Of a stretch of 64,000 bases of DNA, positions 25,717 through 34,492 are shown piece by piece. Numbering within the stretch: the stretch's first letter is position 1; each line of letters opens with the position of its first letter. The position numbers were made by a program, and so were the translations under genes. The DNA lies in contig DATKEC010000132.1 in assembly GCA_035544575.1 (NCBI GenBank), positions 7,309 to 71,308 on the forward strand, in the 5' to 3' direction. Origin of the DNA: DATHWB01 sp035544575 (GTDB lineage Bacteria > Actinomycetota > Acidimicrobiia > Spongiisociales > ZC4RG35). The notes beneath the pieces were generated by a model. That model was given only the letters and a program-made list of their open reading frames with translations, was not told the DNA's origin and did no database searches.

Positions 25717-25748
25717 TTGACATGTGGGTCGTTGTGGGCCATAGTGGC
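25717..25748 (+). promoter_or_regulatory. mraZ promoter with overlapping MraZ-type boxes
   Basis: A perfect TTGACA -35 (25717-25722) is followed after 17 bp by CATAGT (25740-25745). Three boxes GTGGG (25724), GTGGG (25734) and GTGGC (25744) lie exactly 10 bp apart across the spacer and -10. Direct repeats with this one-turn spacing are the known operator form for MraZ upstream of the dcw cluster, so autoregulation by the first gene is likely. Confidence 0.8.
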
Positions 25749-25774
25749 GCAAGCGATGGACAAGTGCTGCTCGG

Positions 25775-26257
25775 GTGAGTGCCAAAACGGGACTTTCCGA
25801 CAGCGGACGGGATCGACGTGACGTGTTCCTCGGTGAGGACAGACACAATGTGGATAGCAAGGGACGGCTCGTCCTTCCTTCGCGGTACCGCGACCAGCTC
25901 AAAGAGCAGGGGTGTGTCGTCGCCAAGGGACAGGACGGGCATCTGATGGTCTTCCCCAAGACGGTGTACGAGGAGAAGCGCGCTGCAGAAGCTCTCGCCT
26001 TGCCCAACACCAAGGCCGGCCGTCGCCACCGCCGCACCATGTTCGGTGGAGCGGAGGAACAGACACCCGACTCGTCGGGCCGTCTGCTCCTCCGCTCCGA
26101 CCTGAGGGAATACGCCCATCTCGACATCGGCGAGCCGGTCGCCGTCATCGGTGTCTACGACCACATCGAACTCTGGAACGCCGCCCACTACGACAACGAG
26201 CGCGAACTCGGTGATCTGGCCTATCTCGACGACGAGGAGGACGAGGAACTCGAGTGA
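25775..26257 (+). CDS. mraZ: Transcriptional regulator MraZ
   Basis: A 160-residue protein with two AbrB/SpoVT-like halves: residues 17-70 (VFLGEDRHNVDSKGRLVLPS then RYRDQL) and a second DSSGRLLLRSDLREYAHL repeat, each with the DxxGRxxLP/R signature. MraZ represses its own promoter at the head of the division/cell wall cluster. GTG 25775 gives 16 extra N-terminal residues compared with family norm; GTG 25823 (VFLGEDRH) would give the standard start but has no visible RBS. The acidic C-terminal tail (DDEEDEELE) is an addition. Confidence 0.93.
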   Translation: MSAKTGLSDSGRDRRDVFLGEDRHNVDSKGRLVLPSRYRDQLKEQGCVVAKGQDGHLMVFPKTVYEEKRAAEALALPNTKAGRRHRRTMFGGAEEQTPDSSGRLLLRSDLREYAHLDIGEPVAVIGVYDHIELWNAAHYDNERELGDLAYLDDEEDEELE

Positions 26258-26272
26258 TGTCGTTACGACTGG

Positions 26273-26367
26273 CTGGCCCATCGCCAGCTCCCCGGAACCA
26301 AAGGAAGGCCCCTGACTCCGCCCGCTTCCTCTTGGTGCCAGCGCCCGGGGAGCTGGCCATGGGCCAG
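26273..26367 (+). promoter_or_regulatory. Long leader hairpin upstream of rsmH, resembling an actinobacterial mraW RNA element
   Basis: A 23-bp inverted repeat with a single mismatch (26273-26295 against 26345-26367; core GCCAGCTCCCCGG / CCGGGGAGCTGGC) closes a second stem (ACCAAAGGAAG with CTTCCTCTTGGT, 26297-26336). The loop-side CUUCC could pair with Shine-Dalgarno sequences. It lies between mraZ and rsmH (mraW), where a conserved mraW RNA motif has been described in actinobacteria. Family membership is not proven here. Confidence 0.6.
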
Positions 26368-26390
26368 GCGAACGGCCAGGCGACTTCTCG

Positions 26391-27302
26391 ATGACATCCC
26401 GGCCGTATCACCGGCCGGTGATGGCCGACGAGGTCGTCTCGCTGTTCGCTCCGGTCCCGGACGGAATCGTGGTCGACGCCACCTTCGGCGGCGGAGGCCA
26501 CACACGTGCCTTGCAGACGAGCTTTGGAGAAAGGGTGAAGATGATCGGAGTGGACCGCGACCCGGACGCACGGGCGAATGCCGGTGACGTCACGGTGTTG
26601 GCGGGCAGCTTCGGTGATCTGGACCGACTCCTCGACGACGCCGGGATCGCATCCATCGCCGGTGCCCTCTTCGACCTGGGGATCTCCTCACACCAGGTGG
26701 ACGACGCCTCACGCGGTTTCTCCTATCTGCAGGACGGTCCGCTCGACATGCGCATGGATCCCACTCAGGAGTTCTCTGCCGCCGATCTCGTCAACACCGC
26801 CTCAGAACAGGATCTCGTCCGCGTCCTGCGGACCTACGGGGAAGAGCGGTTTGCTTCGAGCATCGCCCGACAGATCGTCCGCCACCGTCCCTTCACGCGC
26901 ACACTGGAACTTGCGGGGGTGATCGCGGAGGCCGTTCCGGCTGCGGTCCGTCGCGCAGGCCATCCCGCCCGCCAGGCGTTCCAGGCGTTCCGCATCGAAG
27001 TCAACGGTGAACTGGACGCTCTGCGGTCGGGGCTCGAGGCAGCCCTCTCCCGCCTGATCGTCGGCGGCCGCTGCGTGGTCATCAGCTACCACTCGTTGGA
27101 GGATCGCATCGTCAAGCGCCGCTTTGCCGAGCTGACCACCGTCGAGCGGCCCCATCCCGACCTGCCTGTTCGGGAGTCAGGACCGACCGCAGCTTTCACC
27201 GCAGTCACTCGCAAGGCGATCAAGCCGTCTGATGCCGAGATCGAGTCCAACCCCCGCGCCCGGTCCGCCCGGCTGCGTTGCGTCGAACGAGTGGCAGCAT
27301 GA
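26391..27302 (+). CDS. rsmH: 16S rRNA (cytosine(1402)-N(4))-methyltransferase
   Basis: N4-methylates C1402 of 16S rRNA using SAM. A 303-residue protein: HRPVMADEVVSLF N-terminus, SAM motif VDATFGGGGHTRALQ (residues 28-42), LFDLGISSHQVDDASRGFSY and the GRCVVISYHSLEDRIVKRRF motif near the C-terminus. ATG 26391 has no strong RBS, which fits control by the upstream hairpin. The stop overlaps the ftsL-like start. Confidence 0.95.
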   Translation: MTSRPYHRPVMADEVVSLFAPVPDGIVVDATFGGGGHTRALQTSFGERVKMIGVDRDPDARANAGDVTVLAGSFGDLDRLLDDAGIASIAGALFDLGISSHQVDDASRGFSYLQDGPLDMRMDPTQEFSAADLVNTASEQDLVRVLRTYGEERFASSIARQIVRHRPFTRTLELAGVIAEAVPAAVRRAGHPARQAFQAFRIEVNGELDALRSGLEAALSRLIVGGRCVVISYHSLEDRIVKRRFAELTTVERPHPDLPVRESGPTAAFTAVTRKAIKPSDAEIESNPRARSARLRCVERVAA

Positions 27303-27727
27303 CCGCTCGCCCGCTTCGTTCTCCTGGCCGGCGCCAGGAAGGGCTGCGCGTCGTTCACGGCAGACGGTCTCGACGTCCGGCCGTCACCCCGTTCGTGGCA
27401 TTCGTTCTCATCGTGTTCGTGGCACTGTTCGGCATCGTCTTCGCCCGCACCGCCCTCGACCAGGGCGCCTTCGACATCTCCGAGCTCAATCGTGAGATCG
27501 TCGCCGCTCGCAGCGAGAACACCCGTCTTCGCCTGGAGGTCGCCCAGCTCGAGAGCCCGACCCGGGTGGCTCCTCTCGCAGAGCAGATGGGAATGGTCTT
27601 TCCAACCGCACGCGACACGGTCGTCGTCGAGCGGATCATCGATCCGACCGAACCCGCGGATCCCCGTTGGGCGAGCATCGGTCGATACGCCGCCGCGACC
27701 GCGGTGGCGCCGGAGGCCGGAGAGTGA
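27299..27727 (+). CDS. ftsL: FtsL-like septum formation protein
   Basis: A 142-residue bitopic protein: a basic cytoplasmic N-terminus of about 30 residues, one TM segment (FVAFVLIVFVALFGIVFA), then a leucine-zipper-like coiled coil (ISELNREIVAARSENTRLRL then EVAQLE). The position between rsmH and ftsI, with an ATGA overlap, is the ftsL place in the dcw cluster. FtsL activates the septal synthase FtsWI with FtsB and FtsQ. Primary sequence conservation in this family is poor, so the call rests on topology and context. Confidence 0.8.
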   Translation: MTARPLRSPGRRQEGLRVVHGRRSRRPAVTPFVAFVLIVFVALFGIVFARTALDQGAFDISELNREIVAARSENTRLRLEVAQLESPTRVAPLAEQMGMVFPTARDTVVVERIIDPTEPADPRWASIGRYAAATAVAPEAGE

Positions 27728-27801
27728 GTTCCCGACGTGTCGCTGGCGTCGGTTCGGTGCGTGTATCACACCCACCGCCCCGCCGGCGACCGGGCTGAGT
27801 C

Positions 27802-29556
27802 GTGGCCGCCCGTCCGGCGGCGCGCCGGCTGACCGCAGCCGCGCTGCGGATCTGGCTGCTCGGGTTCATCCTCGTTGCCAGTTGGCTGGGCCTCGGATAT
27901 CGCCTGTTCCAGGTTCAGGTCGTACGCGCCGACGAGTTCCAGGAGAGCGGCCTGCTCCAGCGGCTCGAGACACGCACCCTGGCGCCCGACCGAGGCACGA
28001 TCTTCGATCGCAACGGCGATCCGGTGGCCATGACGATCGAAGCGGAGTCGATCTGGGTGGTTCCTCAGCTCGTGACCGATCCCGTTTACACGGCCCAGTC
28101 GGTGGCGGCGATCACCGAACGGGATTGGGAAGTGCTGCACGGGGCGATCCAACGCGGTCTCGAGAGCGGGACCCGCTTCGTCTACCTCGCCAGACAGGTC
28201 GAGCCGGTGAAAGCCCAGGCGGTGATGGATATCGGGCTCGCCGGTGTGGCGACGATTCCAGAGGTCAGACGCGTCTACCCGTCGGGGGAGGTGAGTGCCC
28301 ACGTGGTCGGCATGGTCGACATCGATGGCAACGGCATCGAGGGGCTCGAGACCGCCTATGACGAAATGCTCACCGGGACGCCCGGCCAGATGGTGTTCGA
28401 GGAGGATCCCGCCGGAAACATCATTCCGCAGGCCACTCGCGAAATCGTGCCCGCAGTGCCGGGGGTGGACCTGCTCACCACCTTGGATCTCTCGCTGCAG
28501 TTCACGGCATTCGAGGCTTGTCGGGAGACCGTTGAGCGCACCGCGGCGCAGGGCTGTTGGATCGTCGCCCTGCACGCGGAGACCGGTGAGGTCCTGGCCA
28601 TGGTCGGCAGTCCCGGCTTCGACCCCGAAACTCGCACCGGACCGGACGGGGCGTCGTTCTCGAACTTCGCGGTGCGAGGCATGTACGAGCCGGGCTCCAC
28701 GCAGAAACTCATCACCTTCGCCGCGGCGTTGGATCGGGGAGTGATCAAGCCATCGATGGTGATCGGCGCGGTGTCGGACCAGTACGAGACCACGCCGGGG
28801 GCCTGCAAGTCCGCCAACGACGACATCTACGGGTGCTTCTCGGACTTCACGAAGCACGCCACGGTGGACATGACGGTGGCCGACATCTTCACGGAGTCTT
28901 CGAACGTGGGGACGATCAAGATCCAGGAGCGTCTGCCGCAGGGTGCGATGCTCGAATACATCACCCTCTTCGGCTACGGAACGCCAACTGGCATCGATTA
29001 CACCGGTGAAGCCCGCGGGCTCGTGAACGACGATCCCTCCTGCACGTCTTGTCTCGCTTCTACGGCCATCGGATACAACGTGGCGGTGACGCCGTTGCAG
29101 ATCGCCGCCGCCTATGCGGCCATCGCCAACGACGGGGTCTGGGTCCAACCACGGCTGGTTGCCTCGACCGTCGACGTACGTGGCGAGAGGCGCCAGCCGG
29201 AGGCGATCACTCGCCAGGTGGTGTCTGAGGGCACGGCATTCGTCATGCGTCAGCTGCTCGCCAACGTCGTCGAGAGCGGGACCGGTCAGCTGGCCACGGT
29301 GCCGGGCTATCGCGTCGGCGGCAAGACCGGCACCGCGAACAAGCTCGGGGCAGACGGCAAGTACAACGACGAAACCGTGGCGAGCTTCGTCGGCATGGCG
29401 CCGATCGATGATCCCAAGGTGGTGATCGCCGTCGTGGTCGACAACCCCGCCTGGGAGTTCCGGACGGGCGGCGCCGCCGCCGCCCCCGCCTTCGCCGAGG
29501 TGATGGAGGCGGCTCTGCACGCGCTCGGGGTGGTGCCGGATGCCTTCGACGGGTGA
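27802..29556 (+). CDS. ftsI: Peptidoglycan D,D-transpeptidase (class B penicillin-binding protein)
   Basis: Septal transpeptidase partner of FtsW; 584 residues. An N-terminal signal anchor (RIWLLGFILVASWLGLGYRL), the PBP dimerisation domain (APDRGTIFDRNGDPVA), then the catalytic domain: SxxK as EPGSTQKLI, SxN as ESSNVGT and KTG as VGGKTGTA. The nucleophile motif is STQK where many relatives have STMK. GTG 27802 gives a 14-residue basic leader before the anchor. The 3' end overlaps murE by 17 nt. Confidence 0.94.
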   Translation: MAARPAARRLTAAALRIWLLGFILVASWLGLGYRLFQVQVVRADEFQESGLLQRLETRTLAPDRGTIFDRNGDPVAMTIEAESIWVVPQLVTDPVYTAQSVAAITERDWEVLHGAIQRGLESGTRFVYLARQVEPVKAQAVMDIGLAGVATIPEVRRVYPSGEVSAHVVGMVDIDGNGIEGLETAYDEMLTGTPGQMVFEEDPAGNIIPQATREIVPAVPGVDLLTTLDLSLQFTAFEACRETVERTAAQGCWIVALHAETGEVLAMVGSPGFDPETRTGPDGASFSNFAVRGMYEPGSTQKLITFAAALDRGVIKPSMVIGAVSDQYETTPGACKSANDDIYGCFSDFTKHATVDMTVADIFTESSNVGTIKIQERLPQGAMLEYITLFGYGTPTGIDYTGEARGLVNDDPSCTSCLASTAIGYNVAVTPLQIAAAYAAIANDGVWVQPRLVASTVDVRGERRQPEAITRQVVSEGTAFVMRQLLANVVESGTGQLATVPGYRVGGKTGTANKLGADGKYNDETVASFVGMAPIDDPKVVIAVVVDNPAWEFRTGGAAAAPAFAEVMEAALHALGVVPDAFDG

Positions 29557-31000
29557 ACGTCTCAGCCGGGTGGCTCAGATCCTCGGCACGTCGATCGAAG
29601 GTGTGGGCGACCCGCTGTTGAGAGACGCAACCCATGACAGTCGTCAGGCGAGTCCCGGTTCGCTGTTCATCGCCGTGAAGGGCTTCAGCGCTGACGGCCA
29701 CCGCTACATCGGCCAGGCAGTGGCGAACGGCGCGGTGGCGGCGATCGTCACCGAAGCCGTCGAGATCACCGTGCCACACCTGCGGGTGGACGATGCCAGG
29801 GCGGTGATGGGCCCGGTGGCGGCGGCCATCCATGGTGATCCGTCGCGCCACGTTCCGGTGATCGGAGTGACGGGAACGAACGGCAAGACGACGGTCACAC
29901 ACATGGTCGAGCACATCCTCGGCCGAGCCGGTCTGACCGTGGGCCTGGTGGGCACCATCCACACCCGGATCGGCCCCGACGAGATCCCTGCGCTCCACAC
30001 CACCCCGGAGGCCACGGACTTCCAGCGGCTTCTGGCACACATGATCGACCGGGGCGCCGACGCGGTTGCGGTCGAGGTGTCTTCGCATGCGCTCACACTC
30101 GGCCGGGTCGATGCCGCCTGGTTCGCGGTCGTGGCGTTCACCAACCTCAGCCAGGATCATCTGGACTTCCATCACGACATGGAGTCGTACTTCGCAGCGA
30201 AGGCATCGCTGTTCGACGCGTCGCGTGCCGCCCGGGGCGTGGTGTGGATCGACGACGACTGGGGCCGGCGTCTGGCCGGCTCGACCGCCCTCGAGGTGCT
30301 GACGGTGGGACGTGACGCCGACGTCTCGGTCAACGTGGTCGACGGCGACCTCACCGGCACGACGATCGAACTCGACCTCGGGAGCGGCCCGCGCGTCCTG
30401 CGCCTTCCGATGGCGGGAACGTTCAATGTCGAGAACGCCGCCGTGGCCGCGGCGATCTGTCACGTGCTCGGAACCGACGAGGATGTGATCCTGGATGGTC
30501 TCGAGTCCGTCCCTGGCGTGGCCGGTCGCTTCGAACTCGTATCCGGAGACCATCCGATCGCCGTGGTCGTCGACTTCGCACACACCCCCGACGGGATCAC
30601 CGAGGTGATTTCGACCCTGCGGCGTCTCGTCGTGGGTCGCATCATCGCCGTCGTCGGAGCCGGTGGGGACCGCGACAAGGACAAACGACCGCTGATGGGA
30701 GCGGCCGTTTCGGCAGCCGATGTGGTCGTCGTGACCTCCGATAACCCTCGATCTGAGGATCCGGGTGCGATCATCGATGCAGTGATGGAGGGAATCGCAC
30801 CGGGAGTCGAGGTGGTCAGGCTCCCCGATCGGCGCGAGGCGATCGGGGAGGCCGTTGCGGGCGCAGCCGACGGCGACGCGGTCGTGATCCTGGGCAAGGG
30901 CCACGAACGGGGCCAGGAAATCGCCGGCTTCAAGCATCCCTTCGACGACCGCATCGAGGCGAAGCTGGCGCTGGCTGGTAAGCGGGGGCGCTCCGAGTGA
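29540..31000 (+). CDS. murE: UDP-MurNAc-L-Ala-D-Glu:meso-diaminopimelate ligase
   Basis: Adds the third stem-peptide residue in peptidoglycan precursor synthesis. A 486-residue protein with ATP loop GVTGTNGKTTVTHM, the carbamylated lysine region, HTTPEA substrate motif, and SDNPRSEDP; the DNPR form is the one that selects meso-diaminopimelate over lysine. It overlaps ftsI upstream, and its stop overlaps mraY (GTGA). murF, which normally follows murE, is not between them. Confidence 0.95.
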   Translation: MPSTGERLSRVAQILGTSIEGVGDPLLRDATHDSRQASPGSLFIAVKGFSADGHRYIGQAVANGAVAAIVTEAVEITVPHLRVDDARAVMGPVAAAIHGDPSRHVPVIGVTGTNGKTTVTHMVEHILGRAGLTVGLVGTIHTRIGPDEIPALHTTPEATDFQRLLAHMIDRGADAVAVEVSSHALTLGRVDAAWFAVVAFTNLSQDHLDFHHDMESYFAAKASLFDASRAARGVVWIDDDWGRRLAGSTALEVLTVGRDADVSVNVVDGDLTGTTIELDLGSGPRVLRLPMAGTFNVENAAVAAAICHVLGTDEDVILDGLESVPGVAGRFELVSGDHPIAVVVDFAHTPDGITEVISTLRRLVVGRIIAVVGAGGDRDKDKRPLMGAAVSAADVVVVTSDNPRSEDPGAIIDAVMEGIAPGVEVVRLPDRREAIGEAVAGAADGDAVVILGKGHERGQEIAGFKHPFDDRIEAKLALAGKRGRSE

Positions 31001-32058
31001 TCAGTCTGCTCGTCGCGGCCTCCGTTGGTCTGTTCGTTTCCCTCGTCGTGATGCCGGCGGCGATCGGTGTGTTGCGTCACCGCAGCATCGGTCAGTTCAT
31101 CCAGGAGGAGGTCGAGGGCCACCACCACAAGCAGGGCACTCCCACGATGGGCGGGGTGGTGTTCGTCCTCGCTGCGGTACTCGCCTACCTCTTCGCCCAT
31201 GTCCGCGTGTGGTCGGCGAGCCGCGGGTTCCAGCTCGAGATCCAGCCCTTCGGCAACGGTGGTCTGCTGGCCCTCTTCGCACTGGTGGGGATGTCGGCCA
31301 TCGGCTTCGTCGACGACTTCGTGAAGTACACACGCAAGCGCTCGCTGGGGTTGAGCGTGAAGGGGAAGTTCGCCGGACAGCTGGCCATCGCCGGTCTGTT
31401 CGCCTGGGGGGCGTCGGCTGCCGGGGTGTCGACCGAGTTGTCCTTCGTCCGTCCGCTCGGGATCGATCTCGGGATCTTCTTCGTGGTCTGGGTGTTGTTC
31501 CTGCTGACCGGGGCGGCCAACGGGGCGAACCTCGCAGATGGGATGGATGGGTTGGCCGCGGGAGCGGGTGCCCTCATGTTCGGCGCCTACACGATCATCG
31601 CGTTTTGGAAGTTCCGCTACGGCGGGGAGGGTGGCACGTACATGGCCACGGATCCCCTGGAACTGGCGACGCTGTCTGCGGCGATGCTCGGCGCGCTGCT
31701 CGGGTTCCTGTGGTGGAACGCGCCTCCCGCCAAGATCTTCATGGGTGATGCCGGATCCAACGGCATCGGCGGCCTCCTCGCTGCCATGGCGTTGCTCACC
31801 AACACCCACCTGTTGCTGGCGATCATCGCCAGCCTGTTCGTGGCTGAGACTGTGTCGGTGCTGCTGCAAACGGCCAGCTACCGCCTGACCGGAAACCGCG
31901 TCTTCCTGATGGCGCCCTTCCACCATCACTTCGAACTGAAGGGATGGCCCGAGACCACTGTGGTCATCCGATTCTGGATTCTGGCCGGCGTGGGGGTGGC
32001 GCTGGGTCTGGGTCTGTTCTACGCCGACTTTCTGTCGGTCGAGGGGATCCTGCGATGA
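30997..32058 (+). CDS. mraY: Phospho-N-acetylmuramoyl-pentapeptide-transferase
   Basis: Makes lipid I from UDP-MurNAc-pentapeptide and undecaprenyl phosphate. A 353-residue polytopic protein with about ten TM segments. Family motifs: HHHKQGTPTMGG (near 45), FVDDFVKYTRKRSLGLS, NGANLADGMDGLAAG, FMGDAGSNGIGG and the C-terminal MAPFHHHFELKGWPE with the HHH. The GTG start overlaps the murE stop. Catalytic aspartates in VDD and GDAGS are intact. Confidence 0.96.
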   Translation: MISLLVAASVGLFVSLVVMPAAIGVLRHRSIGQFIQEEVEGHHHKQGTPTMGGVVFVLAAVLAYLFAHVRVWSASRGFQLEIQPFGNGGLLALFALVGMSAIGFVDDFVKYTRKRSLGLSVKGKFAGQLAIAGLFAWGASAAGVSTELSFVRPLGIDLGIFFVVWVLFLLTGAANGANLADGMDGLAAGAGALMFGAYTIIAFWKFRYGGEGGTYMATDPLELATLSAAMLGALLGFLWWNAPPAKIFMGDAGSNGIGGLLAAMALLTNTHLLLAIIASLFVAETVSVLLQTASYRLTGNRVFLMAPFHHHFELKGWPETTVVIRFWILAGVGVALGLGLFYADFLSVEGILR

Positions 32059-33323
32059 GGACGCTCGTGCTGGGGGCCGGGGTCTCGGGACGCGCCGCCT
32101 TGGGATTGGCCCGCAGGCTCGGCCACCGGGTGGTCGTCTACGACCGGGAGCCGGTCACCGATCTCGGCGACGTGGCCGTGGTCAGCGGCACCTGGGACCG
32201 GCTGACGCTCGATGGAATCGATCTCGTGGTGGCCTCCCCTGGGTTCGGCGAGAGGTCACCGGCAATCACCGATGCGCTGGAAGCTGGTGTCGAAGTCATC
32301 GGCGAAGTGGAGTTCGCATGGCGTGAGATCGCCGCGCCGACGGTTGCGGTGACGGGGACGAACGGCAAGACCACGGTGACCGGGCTGATCGCGGACATGC
32401 TGACGGCCTCCGGTTTGAACGCTCCCGCTCTCGGCAACATCGGCACCCCGGTTTCGGACTGGACCAGCGAGCCGCTCGACGTGCTGGTTCTGGAGATGTC
32501 GAGCTTCCAACTGCGCTTCACCGACCGGTTTCACTGTCATGTGGCCGTCGTGACCAACGTTGCCGAAGACCATCTCGACTGGCATGGCAGCGTCGCCGGC
32601 TACCGCGAGGCGAAGGCGAGGATCGTCTCCAACCAGACCGAAGATGATTTCGTCGTCTTCGATGCGCTGGACCCGGGTGCGAGGACTGTGGCCGCCCGCA
32701 GCGTCGCCACACCCGTCGGCGTCGCCGCGGACGGGTCGAACGGCGCCGGCGTGATCGGCGGAGAGCTCGTGTGGGACGGGTCGGCCGTCCCGCTCTCGGC
32801 CGTTTCCGTCGACGACCCCGTCTACCTCACCGACTTGGCTCTGGCGGGCGTCGCGGCCCTGGCGATGGGCGCCGACGCCGACGCGGTGGCGGGCGTCGCC
32901 AAGAGCTTCACGCCTGGAGCCCATCGCCGCCAGGTGGTCTTCGACGCCGACGGCGTGAGGTGGGTCGATGATTCCAAGGCCACGAATCCCCATGCCGCCT
33001 TGGCGTCGATCGGAGCGTTCGGATCGGTGATTCTGATCGCCGGGGGCCTGGCCAAGGGTCTCGACATCTCCCCGCTCGCCACTGCCGAAGGGGTGAAGAC
33101 AGTGATCGCCATCGGCGAAAGCGCACCCGTCTTGTTGGCGGCCGCCGGAGAGCGCGGTCTGGCGGCGTCGTCCATGGAGCAGGCGGTGGAGCTGGCTCGT
33201 GGTCTCGCCGTGCCGGGCGACGTGGTCCTGCTGGCGCCCGGTTGTGCCAGCTATGACATGTTCGATTCTTACGCCGCCCGTGGTGATGCTTTCGCCGCGG
33301 CAGCCCGATCGGAGACGAAGTGA
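32055..33323 (+). CDS. murD: UDP-N-acetylmuramoylalanine--D-glutamate ligase
   Basis: Adds D-glutamate to UDP-MurNAc-L-Ala. A 422-residue protein: N-terminal Rossmann start MRTLVLGAGVSGRAALGLAR, ATP loop VTGTNGKTTVTGLIADML, LEMSSFQL, NVAEDHLDWHGS, and DDSKATNPHAA in the C-terminal domain. ATG 32055 overlaps the mraY stop (ATGA); the stop overlaps ftsW (GTGA). Confidence 0.95.
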   Translation: MRTLVLGAGVSGRAALGLARRLGHRVVVYDREPVTDLGDVAVVSGTWDRLTLDGIDLVVASPGFGERSPAITDALEAGVEVIGEVEFAWREIAAPTVAVTGTNGKTTVTGLIADMLTASGLNAPALGNIGTPVSDWTSEPLDVLVLEMSSFQLRFTDRFHCHVAVVTNVAEDHLDWHGSVAGYREAKARIVSNQTEDDFVVFDALDPGARTVAARSVATPVGVAADGSNGAGVIGGELVWDGSAVPLSAVSVDDPVYLTDLALAGVAALAMGADADAVAGVAKSFTPGAHRRQVVFDADGVRWVDDSKATNPHAALASIGAFGSVILIAGGLAKGLDISPLATAEGVKTVIAIGESAPVLLAAAGERGLAASSMEQAVELARGLAVPGDVVLLAPGCASYDMFDSYAARGDAFAAAARSETK

Positions 33324-34492
33324 GCGCACGATCGGCAGGCAAGATCACCTCGATCACCGAACTGCGGGCGGCCGCCCGTGCCAGGGCGGATCAGCGCACT
33401 GCCAACGCCCGATCGGCCACGACACTGATGGTGGTCATGGCGGCGTTGCTGGTGGTCGGGCTGGCTGCCACCACCTCGGCTTCGTCGGTCGTCGGCATCG
33501 GGTCCCAGGAGGATCAGTTCTTCTTCCTCAAACGCCAGCTGCTCGGGGTCGGTCTGGGGGCGGCGGCGCTGTTCGTCACCTCCAGGGTCTCCCATCAGGT
33601 CTATCGAAAACTGGCGATGCCAATCTTCGTCGGGATCTCCGGTCTGCTCGTGCTGGTGTTGATGATCGGCGACGAAGTAGCGGGAGCCCAGCGCTGGATC
33701 GACCTCGGTCCGATCAGCGTGCAGCCGTCCGAACTCGCCAAGTTCGGCGTGATCGTCGCCCTCGCCGCGGTTCTCGACCGCAAGAAGACCATGCTGGGAG
33801 ATCTCGGACACTTCCTGGCTCCCGTTGCCCTTTTCCTGGGAGGGACGGCACTCCTCGTGATGTTGCAGCCCGACCTGGGCACCACGATCGTCATCGCCGT
33901 TGCCGCCCTGGCGGTGATGCTCACGTCGAACGCTCCGTTCCGCTACGTCGTCGGGACCGGGATCGGCGGCGGTCTGGCGGCCGGCGCCCTGGCACTCTCT
34001 GCCGGCTACCGCCGTGACCGGATCACCGGCTTCCTGGACCCGTGGGCAGATGCCGGCGGCACCGGGTGGCAGCTCATCCAGAGTTACTACGCGCTGGGGA
34101 CCGGAGGCATGTTCGGCGTGGGTCTTGGCGGCAGCCGGGCCCGCTGGTTCTACCTGCCCAACGCCCACACCGACTTCATCTTCGCCATCATCGGCGAGGA
34201 GACGGGTTTCGTGGGCGCTTCCATGGTCCTGGCGCTCTTCGCGCTCTTCGCGGCGGCGGGCTGGACCGTCGCTCGCCGGGCGCCGGACGCCTTCGGACGA
34301 ATGGTGGCCGCCGGGATAACCGCCTGGATCACGATGCAGGCGATCGTCAACGTCGGCGGTGTGCTCGGCGTGATGCCGATCACGGGGATCACGCTGCCGT
34401 TCGTCTCCTACGGCGGTACGGCGATCGCCGTGACCATGGCCGCCGCCGGTGTGCTCGTGAACATCGCCCACTCCGGAGGTCGCACCCGGTGA
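33320..34492 (+). CDS. ftsW: Septal peptidoglycan polymerase FtsW (SEDS family)
   Basis: Lipid II glycosyltransferase of the divisome, partner of the PBP encoded by ftsI. 390 residues: a basic cytoplasmic N-terminus of about 35 residues, then about ten TM segments. SEDS hallmarks visible are GAQRWIDLGPISVQPSELAK, QPDLGTTIVI, the SYYALGTGGMFGVGLGGSRA loop, ETGFVGASMV and the C-terminal GITLPFVSYGGTA. Coupled on both sides by GTGA overlaps with murD and murG. Confidence 0.95.
   Translation: MSARSAGKITSITELRAAARARADQRTANARSATTLMVVMAALLVVGLAATTSASSVVGIGSQEDQFFFLKRQLLGVGLGAAALFVTSRVSHQVYRKLAMPIFVGISGLLVLVLMIGDEVAGAQRWIDLGPISVQPSELAKFGVIVALAAVLDRKKTMLGDLGHFLAPVALFLGGTALLVMLQPDLGTTIVIAVAALAVMLTSNAPFRYVVGTGIGGGLAAGALALSAGYRRDRITGFLDPWADAGGTGWQLIQSYYALGTGGMFGVGLGGSRARWFYLPNAHTDFIFAIIGEETGFVGASMVLALFALFAAAGWTVARRAPDAFGRMVAAGITAWITMQAIVNVGGVLGVMPITGITLPFVSYGGTAIAVTMAAAGVLVNIAHSGGRTR

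Noticed and set aside
27766..29520. A 584-codon minus-strand frame opposite ftsI
   Set aside because: Antisense shadow of a strongly supported penicillin-binding protein; no recognisable protein features.
29243..30937. A 564-codon minus-strand frame opposite ftsI and murE
   Set aside because: Spans the ends of two real genes and is Arg/His/Asp-rich noise.
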